Origin: Saprospiraceae bacterium
GTDB taxonomy: Bacteria; Bacteroidota; Bacteroidia; Chitinophagales; Saprospiraceae
Direction: 5' to 3'
Assembly (NCBI GenBank): GCA_020528935.1
Contig: JAJDFU010000117.1
Coordinates: forward strand, 1 to 5,970
Length of the DNA stretch: 5,970 bases
Part shown: positions 1-4,912 of the stretch, in pieces
Layout of the letters: each line of letters begins with the position of its first letter
Position numbering within the stretch: the stretch's first letter is position 1
Position numbers and translations under genes: made by a program
Notes under the pieces: generated by a model
Seen by the model: the letters and a program-made list of their open reading frames with translations, nothing else
The model's database searches: none
What the model was told of the DNA's origin: nothing

Positions 1-403
1 CGTTGTGCAGAGATGTGTCAGATGATCTCCGCCAATCTCGCGGAGTGATTTGTTGGAGCGGCAGCCGGACGGCCACGGCCATCCCGTGCTCATGGCCGAT
101 CACATAGAGGCTTATGCACCCGACCAAGCGTTCGACAGCGGCGATGCCCCGTGCAGCAGCAAGCGGGCTGCTCGCAAAGGCGAATACGATGCATTTGACT
201 TTTTCGGCTTGTGGAAATGGACGGACCAGTTGCTGGATTGCTCTTCCGGCGGGCCTCCCTGTCCCTTGTTCTCCAACCTTCCCGGACAGGTGTCTCTGAG
301 CAGATGGAGCGACGGCCAGCCGATGCGGCCGGTCGAAATTGAGATCCATCCCAACCGCATTCCTGAGTAAGTGGATCGATAGTATTGGCCACCCGCCTGC
401 CAT
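1..403. other. Unassigned segment, open in several frames; possible gene fragment
   Basis: I do not recognise any protein here. Two codon-aligned opposite frames are open. On the plus strand a frame is open from 26 to its TAA at 368-370, with possible starts TTG at 50 or ATG at 92. On the minus strand a frame starts at ATG 403 (or 349) and runs off the left edge without a stop. In the plus frame my hand count gives GC of about 62, 48 and 72 percent at codon positions 1, 2 and 3, a coding-like order similar to leuS. Against it, the 106-residue product has about 14 prolines and little hydrophobic core. The minus frame reads as a basic, Ala/Val-rich protein with few acidic residues. A separate plus frame ends with TGA at 46-48 and could be the tail of a gene starting outside. 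A 6-bp stem, CTCCGC/GCGGAG, lies at 27-45. It could be a decayed gene or insertion-sequence remnant; no function is proposed. Confidence 0.3.
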
Positions 404-437
404 ACCTGCGGCAGGTGAACGGCAAGCGGGAATGGCC
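387..437. other. Nested imperfect hairpin
   Basis: Three stems nest inside one another: GGCC 387-390 with GGCC 434-437, CCCGC 392-396 with GCGGG 426-430, and CTGCC 397-401 with GGCAG 410-414. A competing odd-centred perfect palindrome, ACCTGC-G-GCAGGT, sits at 404-416. The segment lies in the gap between the unassigned left end and truB. It could fold in RNA from either strand. The pairing is read directly; any role as an RNA element is inference. Confidence 0.45.
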
Positions 438-478
438 TATGCTTCAGCGCCATGAAAACCGTGCCAACGCGCTTGTAC

Positions 479-518
479 CGCGATCAGAAAGATTTGGGCG
501 CGCCCAGATCTTCTCGCG
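479..518. other. Strong palindrome / hairpin
   Basis: The core at 489-512 is a 24-bp dyad, AAGATTTGGGCG followed by CGCCCAGATCTT, symmetric except for one pair that would be a G-U wobble in RNA. It is flanked by a second stem, CGCGA 479-483 with TCGCG 514-518, leaving an asymmetric internal loop (5 and 1 nt). There is no T tract after it on the plus strand, and only a short mixed TTTCT stretch on the minus strand, so it is a weak candidate for a terminator. It may be a protein-binding palindrome or part of a structured transcript. Confidence 0.5.
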
Positions 519-537
519 CGCGTACGTACTCGACTCG

Positions 538-572
538 AAACGGGTTGGGGTACCCAACCGCGTTTTATTTTT
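538..572 (+). terminator. Intrinsic terminator next to truB, possibly bidirectional
   Basis: The stem is AAACG plus GGTTGGG (538-549, skipping no base), loop GTA (550-552), then CCCAACC (553-559), one bulged G at 560, and CGTTT (561-565). The plus strand continues into an A-interrupted T tract through 572, giving good intrinsic-terminator form for rightward transcription. The T tract runs into the truB stop codon (571-573). Read leftward, as a truB terminator, the same stem is preceded by an A-rich arm but followed by only three T residues before CGAG, so termination in that direction would be weaker. It may serve both directions, as is common between convergent units, which would imply a rightward transcript arriving from positions 1-540. 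Confidence 0.65.
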
Positions 573-1347
573 AAACGGTATTAGTGGGGTTGTTTTGCCG
601 CAATGCAGGACCGTGTTTGATGTGTTCCAACAGCTCGTCCAGATTCCAGGCGTCGTCCACGGTGTAGGGGCCGATGGCCGTGCGGCGCAGGGCCGTGAGG
701 TAGGCTCCGCTGCGGACGGCCTTGCCGAAATCGTACACCAAGGAGCGGATATAGGTACCCTTGCTGCATTTCACCTCAAAATCCACTTCGGGAAGGGCTA
801 TCCGGGTAAGCTCGAAGGATGCGATGTGTACCGGCCTGGGTTCAATGTCTATGCGCTCGCCCTTGCGCGCCTTTTTATAGAGCGGCTGTCCGTCCACTTT
901 AATGGCCGAGAACATAGGCGGGATCTGATCGATGTCTCCGAGGAAGGAACGCCGCGCCTGCTCCAGTAAGCCGGGGTTGAGGTGTTCGATGGGAAACTCC
1001 TCGTCCACCTCGGTTTCCGCATCGTAGGACGGGGTGGTGGCGCCCAGGCGCATGGTTCCCGTATACACCTTGGGCAACTGCTGAAACTCACCGAGCTTCT
1101 TGGTGGATTTGCCCGTACAGATGATGAGCAGGCCGGTTGCCATGGGGTCCAGGGTGCCGGCATGGCCTACCTTGATCTTTTTCACGCCCAGGCGTTTGCG
1201 GATCTTGTTCCGGATCTTGCTGACTACGTCAAAGGAGGTCCACCCGATGGGTTTGTCCACCAAGAGGGTGGCACCGGCGCGATAGTCGTACAACGGTAAG
1301 GGATCGTCTTCTTTCATGAGTTCCTTCTTGCTTGGCAGCCCTTCCAT
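571..1347 (-). CDS. truB: tRNA pseudouridine(55) synthase TruB
   Basis: Converts uridine 55 in the T-psi-C loop of tRNAs to pseudouridine, in the cytoplasm. The 258-residue product carries the family signature HAGTLDPMATGLL, with the catalytic aspartate at D67. It also has the VYTGTMRLGA segment, whose tyrosine stacks in the active site, the IPPMFSAIKVDGQPLYKKAR motif, and the KGTYIRSLVYDFG motif near the C-terminal third. It begins with the usual LLVDKPIGWTSFDVV strand. ATG 1347 leaves a 10-nt gap after uppP, in line with the tight spacing of this operon. ATG 1317 is an alternative (248 residues), preceded by AAGGA four bases upstream and closer to the usual family start; a TTG at 1404 would overlap uppP and is unlikely. 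It is the last gene of the ftsX-DUF3098-uppP-truB operon. Family identity is certain; only the start is open. Confidence 0.96.
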   Translation of the reverse strand: MEGLPSKKELMKEDDPLPLYDYRAGATLLVDKPIGWTSFDVVSKIRNKIRKRLGVKKIKVGHAGTLDPMATGLLIICTGKSTKKLGEFQQLPKVYTGTMRLGATTPSYDAETEVDEEFPIEHLNPGLLEQARRSFLGDIDQIPPMFSAIKVDGQPLYKKARKGERIDIEPRPVHIASFELTRIALPEVDFEVKCSKGTYIRSLVYDFGKAVRSGAYLTALRRTAIGPYTVDDAWNLDELLEHIKHGPALRQNNPTNTV

Positions 1348-1357
1348 AAGTTTGTTC

Positions 1358-2155
1358 TTATTGCATGAACCAATACAAACCGATGGCGATCGCGGCCACA
1401 CCAAAGCAATATATTGAAAAATACCTGAGCTTGCTTCGTTTGACCACTCTTATCATGAGCTTGCAGGCCAGGTAGCCCGTGATGAAAGCAGCTACGAAAC
1501 CGGCCGCCAGAGTGATCCAGCTCATGTTGGTGGCGGCCAGTTCGCCTTCCATGACGTCCTTTCCGATTTTCCCCAGAATGAGCGGCACCACCATCAGGAA
1601 GGAAAAGCGGGCGGCATCTTCCCGCTTGATCCCGAAGAGCAGGGAGGCGGATATGGTAGCGCCCGAGCGGGAAATGCCGGGCAGGATGGCCACGGCCTGG
1701 GCGACCCCTATGCCGAGGGCCTCGCCAAAGGACACGGATTTGTGGCGATCGCGGGCCCGGTCGGCGTACAAGAGCAAAATGCCGGTCACGATCAGCATGA
1801 GCCCCACCAGCAACAGCTGCCGGTCGAACAGCATTTCGATGGCGTCTTCGAAGATCAGCCCGACGGCGACGGCCGGCACCATGCTGAGCAGGATTTTGAC
1901 GGTATAGGCCGTTTCTTCATTCCACTGAAACCGGAATAACCCACGCAGGATCTGACCCACTTCCTTGTGAAACAACACCAGGGTGCTGAGGGCAGTCGCA
2001 GCGTGGAGCACGACGGTCATCAGTAAGCTGTCCTGGGCCATACTCTGATCGTCAAGGATGAACTTGGCTATTTCCAGGTGTCCGCTGCTGCTGATGGGTA
2101 AAAACTCGGTTATACCCTGGACGATGCCCAGGATGATTGCGCGCAGTATGTCCAT
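1358..2155 (-). CDS. uppP: Undecaprenyl-diphosphatase UppP (BacA family)
   Basis: Integral membrane phosphatase that dephosphorylates undecaprenyl pyrophosphate to undecaprenyl phosphate, recycling the lipid carrier of peptidoglycan and surface polysaccharides; extra copies are known to give bacitracin resistance. The 265-residue length is normal. The N-terminal motif GITEFLPISSSGHL lies at residues 14-27. The (E/Q)xxxE catalytic motif appears as Q13 and E17, the glutamine form being a common variant. The second signature LPGISRSGATIS lies near 158-169 with the essential arginine at R163. Most of the rest is hydrophobic helices, with a charged loop near 131-139. It starts at ATG 2155, 12 nt after the DUF3098 gene, and ends 10 nt before truB, so it is almost certainly co-transcribed with both. 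No odd features were seen. Confidence 0.97.
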   Translation of the reverse strand: MDILRAIILGIVQGITEFLPISSSGHLEIAKFILDDQSMAQDSLLMTVVLHAATALSTLVLFHKEVGQILRGLFRFQWNEETAYTVKILLSMVPAVAVGLIFEDAIEMLFDRQLLLVGLMLIVTGILLLYADRARDRHKSVSFGEALGIGVAQAVAILPGISRSGATISASLLFGIKREDAARFSFLMVVPLILGKIGKDVMEGELAATNMSWITLAAGFVAAFITGYLACKLMIRVVKRSKLRYFSIYCFGVAAIAIGLYWFMQ

Positions 2156-2167
2156 GGGAGTATGGGC

Positions 2168-2515
2168 TTAGGATTTAAAAATGGCATAGACAACCACTCC
2201 AAAGCCCGAGAGGATGACCAGCGGTGCCAGTACGGTGCGGCGCCCGCTGTAGATGACCTCCGGCTCCCAAACCTCCGGACTAGGCATGCTGCCTCCGCTC
2301 ATGAGCAGCAGGCCAATGGCGACCAGGGCCACCCCCAGGCCCATGAATAGGTAGTTGGATCGGCCGAAGATCAACTCCTGCCTCACCGATGCTGTGCCTC
2401 GGCTGCCGGCGCGGGAAGCCACCCGCTTGCTGCCGGTGGAAGAAGGTTTTTGTTTTTTGGCATCGGGTTGTTCCCGCTTGGTCACAACCACTTTCTTTTT
2501 TTTTGGCTTACTCAT
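2168..2515 (-). CDS. DUF3098 family small membrane protein
   Basis: Function unknown. The 115-residue product has a strongly basic, Lys/Arg/Ser-rich and probably disordered N-terminal tail (about 1-48), then FGRSNYLFMGLG leading into a first membrane helix (about 53-73) that ends in a Gly-rich turn (LLLMSGG). A short soluble loop containing EVWEPEVIYSGRR (81-93) follows, then a second helix (about 94-113) ending at the C terminus. The two-helix hairpin with SGG after helix 1 and a YSGRR-LAP segment before helix 2 fits the Bacteroidota DUF3098 family as I recall it. By the positive-inside rule the basic tail should be cytoplasmic. It lies 60 nt after ftsX and 12 nt before uppP. The position between a divisome protein and a lipid-carrier phosphatase suggests an envelope role, which is inference from context only. 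Confidence 0.85.
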   Translation of the reverse strand: MSKPKKKKVVVTKREQPDAKKQKPSSTGSKRVASRAGSRGTASVRQELIFGRSNYLFMGLGVALVAIGLLLMSGGSMPSPEVWEPEVIYSGRRTVLAPLVILSGFGVVVYAIFKS

Positions 2516-2575
2516 GGATTCGCTTGCTGTTGGTGGTTTAAAATGGTCGGGGGGCCATTCTATTGAACGCGCAGC

Positions 2576-3436
2576 TCAGTACAAATCGTCCACGCGCATG
2601 CGAAGGTATTTATTTACGACCAGATAGGTGCTTCCGGCATACAACAAGATGCCCAACACCAGAATGCCCAGGGCGATAGCGCCTATGCTCCACCAGTCTT
2701 CCACCTGCCGCAATTCGGGAAAGGATTGCCAGGCCCACAGCAGCAGCAGCATCAGTCCTCCCAGGGCCAGCAGGCCGCTGATGAAGCCGTAACCGGTAGC
2801 TTTCCAGAAGAAGGGCTTGCTGATAAAACCCCAGGATGCCCCGACCAGCTCCATGGTCTTGATCAGAAAACGATTGGCGTAGAGCGAAAGCCGAACCGTG
2901 TTGAAGATGAGCAGTACCGCTACCCCGATAAAGAATATGCCCAACCCCAGGGAAAAATAAAACAGGCGCTGCACATTGGCGGCGACCTGATCGATGAGGC
3001 TTTCCTGGTAAAAAACGTCCCGCACGGCGGGTTCTTCTACCAAAAGGCTGCGGATTTGCCGCAGGCTGTCGGCCTGCATATGCTCCGCGCGCACGTTGAA
3101 GACCAGCATGTCAAAAAAGGGATTGGGCAGATCCAGCTTGAGAAAGTCTTCGCCAAACTCCGTGCGCATTTGCTCGGCGGCAGCTTCCCGGCTGATGAAC
3201 AGCACTGATTCCGGCTTCACAAAGGAAAGGCCCTCCAACTTTTCTTCGAGCCGGTCCACTTCGCTGCGGGGAGTACCCTCTGCTACTTCGACCAGCACAT
3301 TGACGCGTTCTTTAAAGAAGGCCACTAATTTTTGGGCATGCAGCACACCGAGCGCAAAAGTGCCCAGCAGGAAGAGCACCAGTGCCACGCCCAGAATGGA
3401 ATAGAGGTGATTGGTACGGCTTGGGGCAGAAGACAT
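2576..3436 (-). CDS. ftsX: Cell division protein FtsX (permease-like)
   Basis: Inner-membrane subunit of FtsEX, which couples ATP hydrolysis by FtsE to activation of peptidoglycan hydrolases at the division site. The 286-residue product has the expected topology: a short cytoplasmic N-terminus, TM1 (about 11-33), a periplasmic domain of about 120 residues, then TM2 (158-179), TM3 (213-236) and TM4 (249-272). The segment IKTMELVGASWGFISKPFFW after TM2 is the conserved cytoplasmic signature expected to contact the ATPase. The C-terminus NKYLRMRVDDLY is typical of Bacteroidota FtsX. I chose ATG 3436; an in-frame TTG at 3481 adds 15 aromatic residues encoded by the T-rich promoter stretch and is unlikely. 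No ftsE lies beside it, which is usual in this phylum. It is the first gene of the operon that continues into DUF3098, uppP and truB. Confidence 0.94.
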   Translation of the reverse strand: MSSAPSRTNHLYSILGVALVLFLLGTFALGVLHAQKLVAFFKERVNVLVEVAEGTPRSEVDRLEEKLEGLSFVKPESVLFISREAAAEQMRTEFGEDFLKLDLPNPFFDMLVFNVRAEHMQADSLRQIRSLLVEEPAVRDVFYQESLIDQVAANVQRLFYFSLGLGIFFIGVAVLLIFNTVRLSLYANRFLIKTMELVGASWGFISKPFFWKATGYGFISGLLALGGLMLLLLWAWQSFPELRQVEDWWSIGAIALGILVLGILLYAGSTYLVVNKYLRMRVDDLY

Positions 3437-3452
3437 AAGAACGCACTGAACA

Positions 3453-3481
3453 AAAAAATAAAAGTAGAAAAAATATCGCAA
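3453..3481 (-). promoter_or_regulatory. Candidate promoter of the ftsX operon
   Basis: On the minus strand TTG (3481-3479) is followed after 18 nt by TATTTTTT (3460-3453). This matches the Bacteroidota primary sigma pattern TTG / TAnnTTTG in spacing and in seven of eight -7 positions; the final G is T, and the run continues to TTG. Transcription would start near 3448-3445, giving a leader of roughly 10-12 nt before ATG 3436. The stretch is AT-rich within a GC-rich region. Start site and strength are inferred. Confidence 0.5.
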
Positions 3482-3518
3482 CCCCAGCCCCCGACAAGCA
3501 GAGCGCAGGGCTTTCCAT

Positions 3519-3547
3519 GCTGTGGCCGGGCATGCCCGGTGAACAGC
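3519..3547. repeat. Palindrome in the ftsX divergent spacer
   Basis: A perfect 14-bp palindrome, CCGGGCATGCCCGG (3526-3539), is enclosed by a second arm pair, GCTGT 3519-3523 with ACAGC 3543-3547. It lies between the ftsX promoter and the divergent gene at 3682. It is not followed by a T tract, so it is not a classic terminator. It could be an operator or a cruciform-forming element. The rest of the 3437-3681 spacer is GC-rich, with weaker pairing such as ATCCG/CGGAT near 3568-3584, and no convincing gene. Confidence 0.5.
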
Positions 3548-3628
3548 TCAAAGGGCGCCGGCCTTATCCGGCTTTGCGGATGCCGGAACCCGCAGGCAGA
3601 AAGCAGGGCCGGGGCTAAAGCACCGGGC

Positions 3629-3663
3629 TTGACCTGCCCGCTGTGCCAGGCTTCGTATCTTTA
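3629..3663 (+). promoter_or_regulatory. Weak candidate promoter for the exported protein gene
   Basis: TATCTTTA (3656-3663) matches seven of eight positions of the Bacteroidota -7 element TAnnTTTG and lies 18 nt before ATG 3682. The nearest TTG (3629-3631) is 24 nt upstream, slightly longer than the usual 17-23 nt, so the -33 half is doubtful. Confidence 0.35.
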
Positions 3664-3681
3664 GGCATTCAACGGGTGCTT

Positions 3682-4281
3682 ATGAACTGCTTATCAGTAT
3701 TATTGGTCGCGACTATGTGGATGTGGATCCCCCTGCAGGCCCAGGTCACCTTGCGCAATGCTTCTTTTGAGGGCGACCCCAGGGACGCCACTGTGCCGGT
3801 GGGCTGGTTTCCCTGCGAAGCCGGAACCACACCCGACATCCTGTCCGGCAACGGGAAGGTGTGGAGTGTGCGGGTAGAACCCGCCGAAGGCGAAACCTAT
3901 GTGGGGCTCATCACGCGCGAGGATGGCACGTTTGAAAGCATCGGTCAGCGATTGAGTGCGCCCCTGCAGCCCAAGGAATGCTACCAATTCACCATACAGC
4001 TGGCGCATTCCCCTACCTATGCCACCTTTAACGGGCCGCTGAAGCTGCGCATATGGGGGGGGAGCAGCAAGTGCGCCCGGGATCAGCTGCTGCTGGAAAC
4101 GCCTTTTATCTCCGAAACGGAATGGCAGACCTTCGAACTGGACGTGGTACCTAAGCGGCCTTTGCACTACATCCTGCTGGAAGCCCACTACCGCGAAGGG
4201 AAATTCAGCTATCGCGGCAACATCCTTATCGATGCGTTCAGCCCTATCGTGAAATGCTCGCGGGCCGCGCGCTTGGATTAG
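3682..4281 (+). CDS. Exported protein of unknown function, beta-sandwich-like
   Basis: No enzymatic function is recognised. The 199-residue product begins with a hydrophobic signal peptide (about 1-21) that probably ends after the LQAQ segment, so export across the inner membrane is expected. The mature part opens with NASFEGDP and a GW-containing strand (P39-V40-G41-W42). Later come a TYVGLITREDG segment (72-82), an ECYQF segment, LKLRIWGG (120-127), and a closing ILIDAF strand before C192. This order of strands resembles the galactose-binding-like or carbohydrate-binding jelly-roll domains often found in secreted Bacteroidota proteins, an impression not tested by search. The mature part has four cysteines (45, 100, 131, 192), which could form disulfides. 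There is no lipobox in the expected place and no C-terminal sorting domain. ATG 3682 is preferred over GTG 3643 because it starts directly at the signal peptide. The stop overlaps the convergent gene by 4 bp. Confidence 0.85.
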   Translation: MNCLSVLLVATMWMWIPLQAQVTLRNASFEGDPRDATVPVGWFPCEAGTTPDILSGNGKVWSVRVEPAEGETYVGLITREDGTFESIGQRLSAPLQPKECYQFTIQLAHSPTYATFNGPLKLRIWGGSSKCARDQLLLETPFISETEWQTFELDVVPKRPLHYILLEAHYREGKFSYRGNILIDAFSPIVKCSRAARLD

Positions 4282-4718
4282 TGTTCCATGCGCTCCATGA
4301 GTTGTTCGGTTTCCCGCACCAGCTGCTCCCAGTCGTTTTGCAGAGCCTCGTCGGGTTGGGCAGAACTGTCCGAGCGCGCCCGGCGGGCTTCGTCGGCTCT
4401 GAGTTCGCCCTTGAGCGCTTTGCGGCGCGACTCCAGTTCGTTCAGTTTGTCCAGGGCTTCCCCGTCGCCGGCGCTTTCCGCCTGGCGCCGCAGCTTGTCA
4501 AAAAGCTCTTGGAGGTTTTCCAGCGCGCCGTCGTACTTGCCGGCTTCGAGCTTTTCCTTTTCGGATTTGAGCAGCCCCCAGGCCGACTGGCCCAGATCCT
4601 TGATCTGCTCGAAGATCTCCTTGCTGCTTTCCTTTTCCTCGGCCGTGCCGAAAAAGTAGTTGTACACCACAAGACCGGCTACCAGCACAACGGCCAGACC
4701 GAGTAGTCTCCTGATCAT
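4278..4718 (-). CDS. Small membrane-anchored helical protein, unknown function
   Basis: I do not recognise a named family. From ATG 4718 the product is 146 residues. A basic start (MIRR) leads into one hydrophobic helix (about 5-23), followed by a highly charged, helix-forming domain rich in E, K, L and R with almost no hydrophobic clusters, probably coiled-coil. It includes KSEKEKLEAGKYDGALENL (51-69) and a Glu/Arg-rich stretch to the C-terminus (LMERMEH). The helix could be an uncleaved anchor or a signal peptide; no cysteine lipobox is present, so anchoring is more likely. By context it is a stand-alone gene, divergent from leuS and convergent with the exported protein gene. An upstream in-frame start at 4799 would add 27 residues read from the AT-rich spacer and is unlikely. 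A protein of this style seems common in Bacteroidota, but its role is unknown. Confidence 0.82.
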   Translation of the reverse strand: MIRRLLGLAVVLVAGLVVYNYFFGTAEEKESSKEIFEQIKDLGQSAWGLLKSEKEKLEAGKYDGALENLQELFDKLRRQAESAGDGEALDKLNELESRRKALKGELRADEARRARSDSSAQPDEALQNDWEQLVRETEQLMERMEH

Positions 4719-4733
4719 GATAAATGGGATTTT

Positions 4734-4830
4734 CTCCGTACAAATATGCAGTAAAAAAGTAAATATGAATAGGCTTTCCGGAAGGAACATCCGCCACATG
4801 CAGCTGCATAGACGGGCACTTTGTACGGAG
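4734..4830. repeat. 11-bp perfect inverted repeat between divergent genes
   Basis: CTCCGTACAAA (4734-4744) and TTTGTACGGAG (4820-4830) are exact reverse complements separated by 75 bp. They lie inside the 194-bp spacer between the minus-strand gene starting at 4718 and leuS at 4913. The left arm overlaps a possible minus-strand -7 element. The symmetric placement suggests paired binding sites for one regulator, or paired promoter-proximal elements; neither is proven. The 75 bp between them are AT-rich at the left and contain no ORF of note. Confidence 0.5.
4741..4748 (-). promoter_or_regulatory. Possible -7 element for the gene at 4718
   Basis: Read on the minus strand this is CATATTTG, seven of eight matches to TAnnTTTG, lying 23-30 bases before ATG 4718. 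A second near-match, TACTTTTT, lies at 4761-4754. Neither has a clear TTG at the -33 distance, so the call is weak. Confidence 0.25.
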
Positions 4831-4850
4831 CATGGGGGTTTCCATTATGT

Positions 4851-4869
4851 GCCAATTTGGCTAATTTCG
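4851..4869 (+). promoter_or_regulatory. Dyad and weak -7-like element upstream of leuS
   Basis: GCCAA-T-TTGGC (4851-4861) is a perfect odd-centred 11-bp dyad. It directly abuts TAATTTCG (4862-4869), which matches TAnnTTTG except for one base. The leuS ATG follows 44 nt later with no Shine-Dalgarno sequence. No T-box or leader-peptide arrangement is visible. The dyad could be an operator, but there is no convincing -33 element. Confidence 0.25.
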
Positions 4870-4912
4870 CGCTATTCCGGGCGCTCACACCCGTTAAAGC
4901 CTGATTGTTGTT

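Noticed and set aside
1..570. Search for tmRNA, RNase P RNA, SRP RNA or tRNA in the left end
   Set aside because: None of the conserved motifs I know (tRNA T-loop GGTTCGA context, RNase P GAGGAAAGTCC, SRP tetraloop region) is present on either strand.
385..969. Plus-strand open frame of 194 codons entering truB
   Set aside because: From 571 onward it is antisense to truB. Its first part crosses the hairpins and terminator and resembles no protein.
2542..2559. Small AATGG/CCATT stem followed by TTTT on the minus strand between ftsX and DUF3098
   Set aside because: A five-base-pair stem with an eight-base loop is too weak to call a terminator or attenuator inside an otherwise continuous operon.
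2736..2757. CAG-type trinucleotide run within ftsX
   Set aside because: It encodes the leucine-rich TM3 of FtsX on the minus strand and is explained by codon use, not by a microsatellite of interest.
3332..3664. Plus-strand open frame across the ftsX start and the spacer
   Set aside because: Its first part is antisense to ftsX and the remainder passes through the palindrome and GC-rich spacer without any protein-like pattern.
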